A stretch of DNA of 64,000 nucleotides from Temnothorax longispinosus (Eukaryota; Arthropoda; Insecta; Hymenoptera; Formicidae). The notes under the pieces are model-generated. The model had not been told where the DNA came from. It did not search any database and was given only the letters and a program-made list of their open reading frames with translations. Below, piece by piece: positions 1-9,526 of the stretch; the stretch's first letter is position 1; each line of letters begins with the position of its first letter. Location of the stretch: assembly GCF_030848805.1 (NCBI RefSeq), contig NC_092363.1, positions 3,410,001-3,474,000 on the forward strand, in the 5' to 3' direction. The position numbers and the translations under genes were made by a program.

Positions 1-750
1 ACAGAATTGAAGTACGTATGTACAAAAATGTAAGTCTGTCTGGTCAACTTTACATCAAAAACAAAAAAAAATTAAAAATTTGAGCATATAGAGCTGTTAC
101 TGACGACAATATTTGCTTATACAAAAATACTGCAGGTTATATATACAAAATGAGATACGGTGGGACCTAGGGAAAACATTTAAGAACAATATCGTGCAAT
201 TAGAACTAAGATTGAAAGCCTAGAAAAAAAGTTTAGTGTATTTAACTTCTATATGTGCAAAAGCACATTCAGGTTGATAGGATAAGCAGTATTGCGTGTA
301 GCGAGAGCAAGCAATCGAACAAAGACAGATGCCTCTCGTTAGACAAGGACAGATATAGATTTATAACATAGAAAACAATATTAAAAATGTTGACATTATC
401 GACATCGAGGAAGTTCGGCCGTCGCTATAAAATCCCCTTAATGCCTTAATGTCATAAGTATGTATGTACATACGTGTGCTTTTTAGATCTCGATTACCAG
501 ATAAGATAGCAAAGTGTTTTTTACATGTATATATTTGCAATGTACATAAATTACATTGATTTTTTGTTTGATATATTATTACACACAGATATTATCACTT
601 TAATCATGTGTAATATGTTATGTACGTATGTCACGTATTTTTCGTTACAAAATTATGACACTTGCATATGGATGACGATTTTATTTTTCGTTTAACTTGC
701 ATTTATATTTGTTTCTCGTATATAGATGTAAAACAATATATAAGACTTTC

Positions 751-1160
751 AATTACATTCAGATAATCCGAATCAAATGCTGATCTCTCTCTAATCTGTT
801 AATATTGCTTTCCGAAAAAAAGTTTTTTCTTATATTATCTAATTGATAAAATTATTTTATATAAATTATATAATGTAAACACCTGATAAACTTGATAGTA
901 ATCTTTTTAAAAATCACTTATGCAACTGACAGCATTATTCAAAGTTGAGAAGTTTAATTACATTCAGATAATCTGAATCAAATGCTGATCTCTCTTTAAT
1001 CTGTTAAGATTGCTATCCGAAAAATACATATATCTTATATTATCTAATTGATAAAATTATTTCATATAAATTATATAATGTAAACACTTGATAAACTTGA
1101 TAGTAACTTTCTTAAAAATCACGTATGCAACTGATAGCATTATTCAAAGTTGAGAACGTA
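751..1160. repeat. 205 bp tandem duplication
   Basis: Two direct copies with a period of 205 bp: 'aattacattcagataat' starts at 751 and again at 956, and 'aaagttgaga' occurs at 941 and 1146. The copies differ at a few positions. The equivalent flank of unit 2 (about 9829-10033) has only one copy, so the duplication is private to unit 1. A third, more diverged relative of the same motif lies at about 1368-1520 in unit 1 and 10300-10445 in unit 2. Confidence 0.85.
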
Positions 1161-2878
1161 ATATATCGATATATGCAACTGTAATTAAAATTATTTTTTT
1201 ATTGTAAAATCTATATTTTTTAAATGTTTAAAAATAGGTCAATAGGAATATTTGGTCAGTTATATGTTTAACTTGTGTCGACAGTTACGTTCAAATTTCG
1301 GGTGCAATATTATAAATTCGGCTATAAAATTAACTTTATTTTCCCGTTATCTGAACCGACCAAATATTAAATAAAATGCTGATCTAATCTGTTACGATTG
1401 TTAAGGTTATCAGAAAAGTGTCTTATATCATCTGAGTAATTGGTGCTTGATAAAATAATTCCATATAAATTATGTAATATAAGCACTTGATGAGCATGAT
1501 TTCCTGTAAGTGACAATATATTTATTCAATCGTACAATTTTTGAAAGTCTGGAATATACCTAGTTTCACAAGTTTGGCAAACTGTAACAACGAAGAATGG
1601 AACCATATACGCGAATCATATTTTTTATTTTACTGGTGTCGCGCAGATGGAGGAGTCCAATATGCGAAAATGTGGTTCTCTTTATACGACAGAGCCGTTT
1701 ACTGTTTAACAGAATTCAACCAATTACGTTAAACGAGAAGCATCTAACAAGATTTCGACAGATTTCATATCGTCTAATTTCTTTTTCAAAACGCAGATAC
1801 TACTATTTTATGATTCTTAGTTGAATATATCTCAAGTTTTTCAACTTTACTCATGTGCACTCACAGCATATTAGAAAGAAAATTGTATTAAATCTTTAAA
1901 ATTTAACATGTCAATCATTAGATTTACATGAAAGTTCTCTTTTTGTAATATTCAAAAATGTGAAGGAAATAGGTACTTAAATCTATCTTATCCATGCGAA
2001 CAATAATAACATTTGTCTTAATATTGTATTATATGACAAATAATATGTTTCAACCACATTAATAAGTAATAAAATGTTAATCTTTGAATCTATTCCTTCG
2101 CTAATAGCATATTTGAACTAATTTATTATATATGATAAGATTAAAAATATATTTATCTATACGAGATTAAAAATTTATAAATTTATTTAACTAATTAAAA
2201 TTTAAATTTAAGAAATTAAATTAAGATGACAGTTTATTAACTAGGATCTCGACAATAAATGTTTTCAATCAATAACAATATGACGTAAAATGACGATATT
2301 AATGTAAAGTACTACTTATCGCAAGAATAACCGTTCGGAAAGAGTTCACTAAATTGAGAAGGTTCGTAGGAATAAAAATAATAAACTGTATGCCATAATG
2401 AGTTACTTCGTTCCACTGAAAGCGCACTCGCTACTTTGCCAAGGTTTTCGCTTTGAACATAGTGAAAGATATTTCCCGAGAGTAATGGTATGCAATTACT
2501 CCTTTTTGAAAACCTGTACTTCGTTTATTTCTTGAATCGCGATTGCTACGGTTGCTCTATGATGCTTTTTGCAATCCGACTGATCGTAAATCAAAATATA
2601 TTTTACACGTATATTACAAAAAATAATATTACTTGTGACATTTCTATCGTTCATACATTATAGTTCATAGTTCTGTCGTTCATCCATATATTTAGTCATT
2701 TTTATTAGCATGCAAATCCATTTTACATAATCTATAGATATATATATTTGAGACATAGTAGTTTTTACAGCATCTTAATAATACTGGCGTCTTCTCTTTT
2801 CAGAGATATAGACACAGAAATATATATTATAAAGTATAAATAATTAATCCAAGAATATTTCAGACACTTAGCGGAATA

Positions 2879-2884
2879 TTTATT
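2879..2884 (-). promoter_or_regulatory. Candidate polyadenylation signal, GH1 copy 1
   Basis: The minus strand reads AATAAA about 55 nt past the stop codon of GH1 copy 1. The same hexamer is conserved after copy 2 at 11991-11996; the corresponding site after copy 3 reads AATAAG. The role is inferred from position and sequence only. Confidence 0.4.
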
Positions 2885-2937
2885 TAATCTTTTTACATTA
2901 TTATTATCGAACAATAATGTCTGTTTAGACATGCAGT

Positions 2938-3095
2938 TTAAACAATATTTGCTGCGATTGGAAGCTCATCATTAATAAGTTTCTTAGTCTCAATCACATT
3001 TTTATACCAGTTCATTGACCGTTTTGGAATTCTTGTTCGATTTGGATCAGTGAAGTTGACGTGTACCAAGCCGAACCGTACTCTGTCAGAACATA

Positions 3096-3146
<51 letters not shown>

Positions 3147-5642
3147 TATGTATACATATTTTAAAGGAAGTTCATAAAAATGTAACAAATAATAACTCAC
3201 GTATAACCCTTTCTCCATTCAAAATTATCTAAGAAACTCCAAGCAGCATATCCTTTCACATTACATCCGCTTTCTCGAATGGCAGTTAACATTGCCTTCA
3301 TATAAGAATGTAAGTAGGATATTCTTAAATAATCAAAAATACAACATCTGTCAGAAAAACCATTCTCCATAATAAAGATAGGTGGGTTATCATATTCACT
3401 CGCAATCTTCTTGATAATCTCTCGAAACCCAGCGGGAATAACCTAAAATATTTATAAAATTTATTGCGCAAAATACAAATATTCTATTCGCGTCGGTATT
3501 TTATTTTTAATAAAAAAATTATTTTAATTTACGTAATTTTATTGTATTTAAGAAAGATGATATTCGACAAAAACTTAATTCACAGTAGGGCAATATATTC
3601 GTTACTTCGTAACACTACATCATTTAATAGCAATAGTCAATTACTAGTTTCTCCATAATCGGACATAATTTCACTAGTTATAATCGATTCGGCCGAATTG
3701 TCGGAATATGCATATTTTCTGAAATACACTCAATTCCGATTTCCAATTCATGGCGTTGATTACAAACTATGAATAATTCACAAAATGAATATAATAATAA
3801 GTTAATCCATCTGTACTTTTATCAGAGTTAAATCTCCTAGCAAGTCTTACACAAACAAGTTTTGAGTGCAGGAAAATTGATTGATAGTTTGATACATATA
3901 TGTGATCTTCTGTGCTAACTAACTCTGAGCCCATCCGAAGCGCTTTTTGGCCATGATGGATCTATGCTTGTTTTCACGCCGGAATAATCGTACCACGCTT
4001 GTCCTTTTGATCGTGGCACTGTTTCCACAAGTTTCGAAGAGTAATGATTCAATGCAAAGAAATCCGATGTACCTCTTAAAAAACGGAAAAAAGATAATAA
4101 TCGAGAGATAATATCAGTCTGTAATTAATTAGTAATGGCATTAATTATTGTATATTTTTATTATATTTTTTACTTGATATATTGCACCCATTCTGGCGAA
4201 AATACTGGCAAAATAGATCTCGGAAAACCATCCAATTTACTGTTTTCAGCTATGCGCTGTCTCATGATCGCTGGATAATCACCAGTCTTTGAATAAACGG
4301 GATGGGCCATCCATCCGCAGTCAAATTGGAAATGTACGTCTACTGCTGTAGTATCAAAAGGGTTTTTGGGAAATGCGCCTGTGCAAGCGGGAACTAAGCC
4401 TATATGACCTTTCTGCTGTTTTCGAAATTCTTTGTCGTAGATATGATAAATCTTGGCATGCGCTTTCAAAATATTATGCACGCACAAATATTTGCCAGGA
4501 TAACCTAATTTCTTTCCTAAAAGTGTGATCCATTTTTTTAAATATTTAATGTCGCTAGAAAAATATTATACGTTTCTCGCTGGATAACAAATATTATAGG
4601 TATGAATAATTGATACCTGGTGCTAATAAAGTGCCATCGTAATACATGTTATGGCAAATGATGTTAGGTTCATTGATAGTCATGAAATATTTAACTTTGG
4701 GGCCGAGTTCTTTGAAAACGACTCTTGCATAATCAGATATCCATTCAACCATCATTTCATTGGTCCATCCACCCATGCTTTCAAAGATGACTGGGTGATC
4801 CCAATGATACAAAGTAACAAATGGTTCAATGCCATTTGCTAATAATTCATTAATAAGATTTTTATAATAATTGAGTCCCTTTTGATTGACCACATTAGCG
4901 TAACCAGTTGGTAAGATACGTGACCAACTGAGAGAAAACCGGTAAAAGTCAACCTAAAATATTATATTTTGATGTCGAATATTCCACATTGTTAAAAGCT
5001 TTTAATAAAATATAGTCAGGCAAAATGTACCCCCATGTCCTTTAATAACTGTACATCTTCTTTATATTTGTGATAGGAATCACAAGCCACATCGCCATTG
5101 CTACCATCACTTATTAAATTTGGATGTTCGTGTACAAAGTGATCCCAAACATTTTCGCCCTTACCTTTTTGAATTTAAGCACACCATAATATATTAATTA
5201 TAAAATTGGCGAATACGCCTATATAATATTCCATAAATATTGCCTATACCTAAGATACTAAAGGCCATTGCACGTAACAAAGTTTTAGTTATAATCATAA
5301 GGCCGTGTAAGAAAATAGACCAATCACAGTCGATTATTCTCTTTGAGCTCAAAGAATAATCGAGTGATTGGTCTATTTTCTTACGGCCTTACGATTATGA
5401 TTAAAACTTTGTTACGTGCAATAACCTTAACATCTCTTAATGCTTCAATAATAAAATGACATTGAGCGTTGGATAGAATTTCTTTACGTACCGCCTTCAT
5501 TCCAAGCTCCTTCTATTTGATAAGCGGATGTAGCAGTGCCAAATAGAAAATCTTTAGGAAATGATAATGTGTCGTCAGCAAAACTATGCGTGACAACAAA
5601 AATAAAGCTAAAAGCGACTCCGAGATACAAATAGCTTGCCAT
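2938..5642 (-). CDS. GH1 beta-glucosidase / myrosinase-like protein, copy 1
   Basis: Seven coding exons: complement(join(2938..3082, 3201..3442, 3924..4074, 4174..4516, 4617..4953, 5031..5164, 5492..5642)). All introns are GT-AG and phases match across joins, giving 500 residues, the usual GH1 length. The family hydrolyses beta-glucosides by a retaining mechanism in secreted or gut enzymes; the substrate is unknown here. Residues 1-22 form a signal peptide (hydrophobic core, S-F-A before D-D). Then come F-G-T-A-T-S-A-Y-Q-I-E-G-A-W-N-E-G, the W-S-R-I-L-P block, the acid/base motif T-I-N-E-P (E190) and the nucleophile motif with E398. Odd features: the residue before the nucleophile is Met (I-M-E-N-G) where copies 2 and 3 have Thr; G370 replaces the Trp of S-D-W-L; and F-A-L-N-H-Y-S replaces F-G-L-N-H-Y-T. 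The gene is open throughout, but these changes suggest altered specificity or relaxed constraint. It is the downstream-most copy on the minus strand. The start is the ATG leading directly into the signal peptide, as in the paralogs. Confidence 0.93.
3102..3140. repeat. (TA)n microsatellite in intron 6 of GH1 copy 1
   Basis: About 39 bp of nearly pure TA. On the minus strand it ends roughly a dozen bases before the 3' splice site at 3083. The same position is occupied by (TA)n in copies 2 and 3. Confidence 0.95.
5261..5427. mobile_element. Palindromic MITE in intron 1 of GH1 copy 1
   Basis: A 167 bp near-perfect palindrome: the left arm starts AAGGCCATTGCACGTAACAA and the right arm mirrors it. 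It is bounded by TA at 5259-5260 and 5428-5429. The paralogous introns of copies 2 and 3 read straight through ('gtactaacatctc', 'gatactaacatctc'), showing the empty site with a single TA. It is therefore a recent insertion, after gene duplication, of a TA-targeting non-autonomous element, Tc1/mariner-like by target site. Intron 1 is 327 bp here against 158 and 162 bp in the paralogs. Confidence 0.93.
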
Positions 5643-5734
5643 TGCGAAAACGACTGAGCATAGTATCTCGGCAATTGAGTAAAGATAACTGCATCCTTAA
5701 TATTTGCCCCTCCTACATACCGTATAACGCCTCA

Positions 5735-5741
5735 ATTTATA
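5735..5741 (-). promoter_or_regulatory. Candidate TATA box, GH1 copy 1
   Basis: The minus strand reads TATAAAT about 95 bp upstream of the ATG, followed by a conserved block (GGAGGGGCAAATATTAAGGA on the minus strand) that could hold the transcription start. The same box occurs upstream of copy 3 at 18654-18660. Copy 2 lacks this region. Inferred from sequence and conservation only. Confidence 0.45.
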
Positions 5742-5784
5742 CACACAAACGTCTACACGATTGTTTGCGATTAATATTTGCTTT

Positions 5785-5877
5785 CTAAATTTAAATCAGT
5801 GAAAAGAAGCATATTTTAGACTGATATCGGTGAATAATCACAGATAAATTCAGTGATTATTTACTGATATTAGTGTA
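5785..5877. repeat. Truncated arm of the 5'-flank palindrome
   Basis: Homologous to the left part and centre of the palindrome at 18704-18858 upstream of GH1 copy 3 (shared 'agactgatatcggtgaata'). The right arm is missing: after 'tagtgta' the sequence switches directly into the element at 5878. Confidence 0.75.
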
Positions 5878-6536
5878 GGGAAGACCGGGGCACCATGAGC
5901 CACAAATATTCAAACTCTGAAAAGTATTTTTAAATATAAGATTTTTTGTCTCATATTTTTTTTAAATAATTAAAGCACTACGTATATTTTAAAATTTAAT
6001 TAGTTTTTAAGAAAAAAAAAATTAAAACATTTTTTTGAGAAATGATCCAAGGTGCCCCATCTCCGGGGTACCATGGGTCGCTGGAGCACTGTGATGCCCA
6101 TTTCTACCAATGTAGATTAACTTCTAATCTCGGTTTAACTTACTTTCTATCTTTTTCTAACTTTTAGAACTAGGAAAAGATGACAGGTAAGTTGAACCAA
6201 AATCAAAATTAACCTGCGTTGATAGAAATAAACATGAGTCACACACAAAAACTAAGTTTATTTATTCAAGCAATAACAAAAAGTTACAAAAGTTGAAAAG
6301 AAATTTTATTTCATACGTTTTCTTATGAGTATGACACACTGTTCAGAATTGAGCAGAACAAATAAGATGTCAGAACTCACTACTCAAATAAATTTTTTTT
6401 TAGTAATAACTATTAGTAGTAACTTTTTTGACATGTTTTCTTCAATCAAAAATTACACATCATCAACCTATCATCACTTATCTATTTATTATCAACCTTG
6501 GTGGCGTGTGTGTCCCATGGTGCCCCGAATGCACTT
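5878..6536. mobile_element. Non-autonomous element with GGGGCACCATG ends
   Basis: CGGGGCACCATG occurs at 5886-5897 and its inverse CATGGTGCCCCG at 6517-6528, giving terminal inverted repeats around ~650 bp with no open frame of note. A further GGTGCCCC ... GGGGTACCATGGG pair lies inside near 6050-6077. The left edge is placed where homology to the unit 3 flank stops; the right edge is approximate. Family unknown; I infer a MITE-like DNA element. Confidence 0.6.
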
Positions 6537-8948
6537 AATATAGAAAACGGTAAAGCGTAATAAAAAAAAATAAATAATACATGATTATCTGTAGTGCAGT
6601 AAAATGACAAAAGATGCTAGAAAGTTATCAACTCAGAATAAAATTAAAACTCGTTTGAGATGATTAAAGGTAATCATTTTGCAGAGTATTGATTAAAAAC
6701 ACGTGGCAAGGAATATCTGTTTTAATTTATCAACAGTTTTTATATGTGCTTTATAAAAATGTTCAATACTTATCAAAATATACAAATCATAATTGTATAT
6801 ATTTAAAAAAACTGCCCAGAAAAAAAGTTGCAAAAAATGCGCGTACACATTCAGAATGGGCAAAAACAAGAGGACCATTAATAAATTTGAAATTTACGTC
6901 CGAGGTAAACACCAGCGATTCTACTTGTGTAGTTTCCTGTTAACATAGCAGAGCATATTTTGACAACGCGAGCTGCTGGTGAATTTGCGAAGACGCCGTA
7001 GCATCGTAATCGTTTACCTTGGCGACCTGAATTATGCAAGTTAGTCTCGACTACTACCTACGCCTGTGAACGTTCGTTCGTTCGTTGCGCTGTAATGTGA
7101 ATTTAACCGGAACTTTGCAAACGATCTAATTAAAGAGTAAAGGACCAAAAGTACTGCTCGGTGCTGTTTACAGTATTTAGATAGAGATTTACGGCGCGAA
7201 CAAATTGCGTCCATTTATTCGTACGAGATGTCCAACTTTCGATATACTTGAGATTAACTTAATACGATTGAGTTATATGTATATATGCCATAGTTTCGTA
7301 GATATAAACATTGTTATATTAGCAATAACTGAGCGCTCTAGACGGACGCTGATTAATTCGTAAGCACGACCGAGAAACTCTAAACTGAGAAATTGCATGG
7401 CACGTATACGGACTTAAAAGCGATACATGTGCCGGGATCTTTATGAGAGGAGTTGCTGCGATAAGGCGACTTCGACTTAGCGAATGTCGGATAATCGGTG
7501 CATAAAGCTCGGTTTAATGTTTAATGCTATCTTTAAGGATCGATCGGTTATCCGCGTAGAGCGATAATACCGTGTTCTATTTCCGAAAGTTCGACCCTTG
7601 TTATCAAAGCTCGGAGTATGTACGTACTGGGATATATTTGCTCTTCCTGAAAGGATACCTATAAATCTAAGAGAAAGCCCCAAATGGATGGGACAGTAAA
7701 AGGCAGCGTAAGTAATATGAGAGTAAACAATGGATCTGTATAACTCCAAATTGATCATAATGGGAGTAAGAGTAGATAAATGAAATTTTGCGTTAGAACT
7801 TCTATATGACAGATGGTCTCGCATTTCCAGAGAAAATATCTTTTAAAATTGAATATCAGACTCTAGCTCCTCCTACGCCTTGCTACGCTGCCTTACGACG
7901 AAAAGCGCACATTCGTCGAAAGAATAAGAATTCGCAAAGCTTCTTCTTCGGTCGTGAAAATATAAATTAAAGAGCTATCAGTCACGCGCGCGAAGCAAAA
8001 TGATTCATAGCTCAAGTATTTTCGTTCGTGAGAAACGAAAATAGAAACTTGCGAGAAAATTTTTTCGGTTAAAGTCGCAAAAGAGAGAGAGAGAGAGTCG
8101 AGAACTTTTATATTCGGTCTGAGTGAACATTAGAATTTATAAGCACGGATTACTTGGCACGCCACTTGGTTCGATTTTCTATCACTGAAAGACGAAGAAT
8201 ACTAAAAAAAAAAAAAAGAGCAAACGGATGTTACGTTATATCTATTCTTTCAAATTACTGTCACGCCTTACGACCGGATTGTACAACACGCCAAAATGCA
8301 TACGCATACAGAATTCTTTGATCCACTTTTTTCACGTAGTATCGTAAAGCCGTGCATCGTACGCTACGTCTGATGTGCGCCTTACTCTATCGGGAACATC
8401 GGAATGCTTGGAAGAAGAGAAAGAATGAGAGAAGAAACGTTATCTGTTCCTAGCAACGAAGTTTTCGTGCTTCCAGCGTATTTTTCTGTTTAGGTTATAT
8501 AACCCCGACCTTACCAGAGTCGAATGTTTCGCGGAGATTACCTGTCAGAATGCGTATTTTCTACGGGCGAGTAAATTTCTTTTCGGGGTGGGCTACAAAA
8601 ATATTTCAATGTGACAGGACGGTCCTCAGAAACTGAGCGTGTCACTCTTTGTCCTATATATACATCTTTGTCCTTTTAATTTAACGCAAAGCTATTAGAC
8701 ATTTTATAAAGAATTTTGGGATACGAGAAAAAGGTGAACATAAAATCTTGGAAATTATTATGTAATTACTATATTATTTAATATAGTTTGTTACTGTATC
8801 CACACACACGTAATCAACAGTTGCAAACAAAATGCTAGATTATTTTTTGCATTTCTTAATACTTTTAGAAATATTTTCAAAAAATATTAAAAATATTTCT
8901 ATCGGCAAATACATTAGTAATTTGCGGTAGAAAATATTTTTCACATTA
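6537..8948. other. No gene seen; unit 1 / unit 2 spacer
   Basis: AT-rich DNA to about 6950, then moderately GC-richer sequence to about 8650 with short (GA)n and (TTCG)n runs. No splice-consistent coding segment or RNA gene was recognised. The frame on the minus strand at 7477-7824 has no recognisable motif. Confidence 0.5.
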
Positions 8949-9108
8949 GTGTTGGTCTACAATCTTGCTTTAAAGGGTATTTAAGCTCTAAGCCGTAAGA
9001 AATTGACCAATCACAATCGAGTATTCTCCTCACATTCCATTGTGATTGGTAAATTTCTTACGGCTTAGAGCTTAAATATCCTTTAAAGCAAAGTTGTACA
9101 CTAGCACT
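8949..9108. mobile_element. Palindromic MITE, CCGTAAGAAA family
   Basis: A 160 bp inverted repeat: GCTTTAAAGGGTATTTAAGC on the left is mirrored on the right with few mismatches, bounded by TA at 8947-8948 and 9109-9110. The arms share an internal segment, TAAGAAATTGACCAATCA, with the MITE at 5261-5427. Inferred to be a non-autonomous TA-targeting DNA transposon. Confidence 0.85.
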
Positions 9109-9110
9109 TA

Positions 9111-9526
9111 AGCAAACATATTCTATGGTAATTGATTTATATTGCAAAAAGCGAAACAGACAAAAGTGGATGGACATAATGATATAAATAGCCACGATAA
9201 AATAGTGTTTATTGTTCGAATGTTTTTTTAGAACACGATAGAAAATAGAGACACAGAAAAAAGAGATAAAACGTGCGCAAACTATAACGCTACTCTTATT
9301 TGACAATGAATTATAACTTGTTTCTAAGTTCTCAAGAGAGTGTCAGTCTCTTGCGACAAGGAAAATCGTGAAATGATAGTATTATAAGTTGCGTTCTGGT
9401 ACTCTACGTATTTCTCTTTGACTGCATGCAGTCACAATATTGCACCGTCGAAATTCAGTTAGCTGTATAAGCGAGTAAACTATTCTTCTTAATGCGTTAT
9501 GTTTTTGTTTTTAAGTTTTTTCCACA
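9111..9526. other. No gene seen
   Basis: AT-rich spacer between the MITE and the start of unit 2 homology. The minus-strand frame at 9058-9306 runs into the MITE arm and has no family signature. Confidence 0.5.

Larger units (their letters stand above)
1..2937. repeat. 3' flank of duplicated unit 1 (non-coding)
   Basis: From about 447 to 2937 this AT-rich DNA aligns with 9527-12051, and from about 2160 also with 14838-15637, so it is the 3' flank carried along when the GH1 gene was duplicated. Landmarks shared between units include a 'gtatgtatgtaca' stretch at the start and an 'ataatgagttacttcgttcc' block. Positions 1-446 have no counterpart that I can see in the window. No gene is supported. 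The short open frames near 1541-1824 have a relative at 10501-10755 but are interrupted differently in the two units. Confidence 0.75.

Noticed and set aside
1541..1824. Open frames related to 10501-10755 in the two GH1 3' flanks
   Set aside because: Similarity reflects the segmental duplication; frames shift between the two copies, so there is no sign of protein-level constraint.
4651..4842. Plus-strand frames antisense to GH1 exons (also 17664-17876 and 13431-13691)
   Set aside because: Shadows of the GH1 coding strand.
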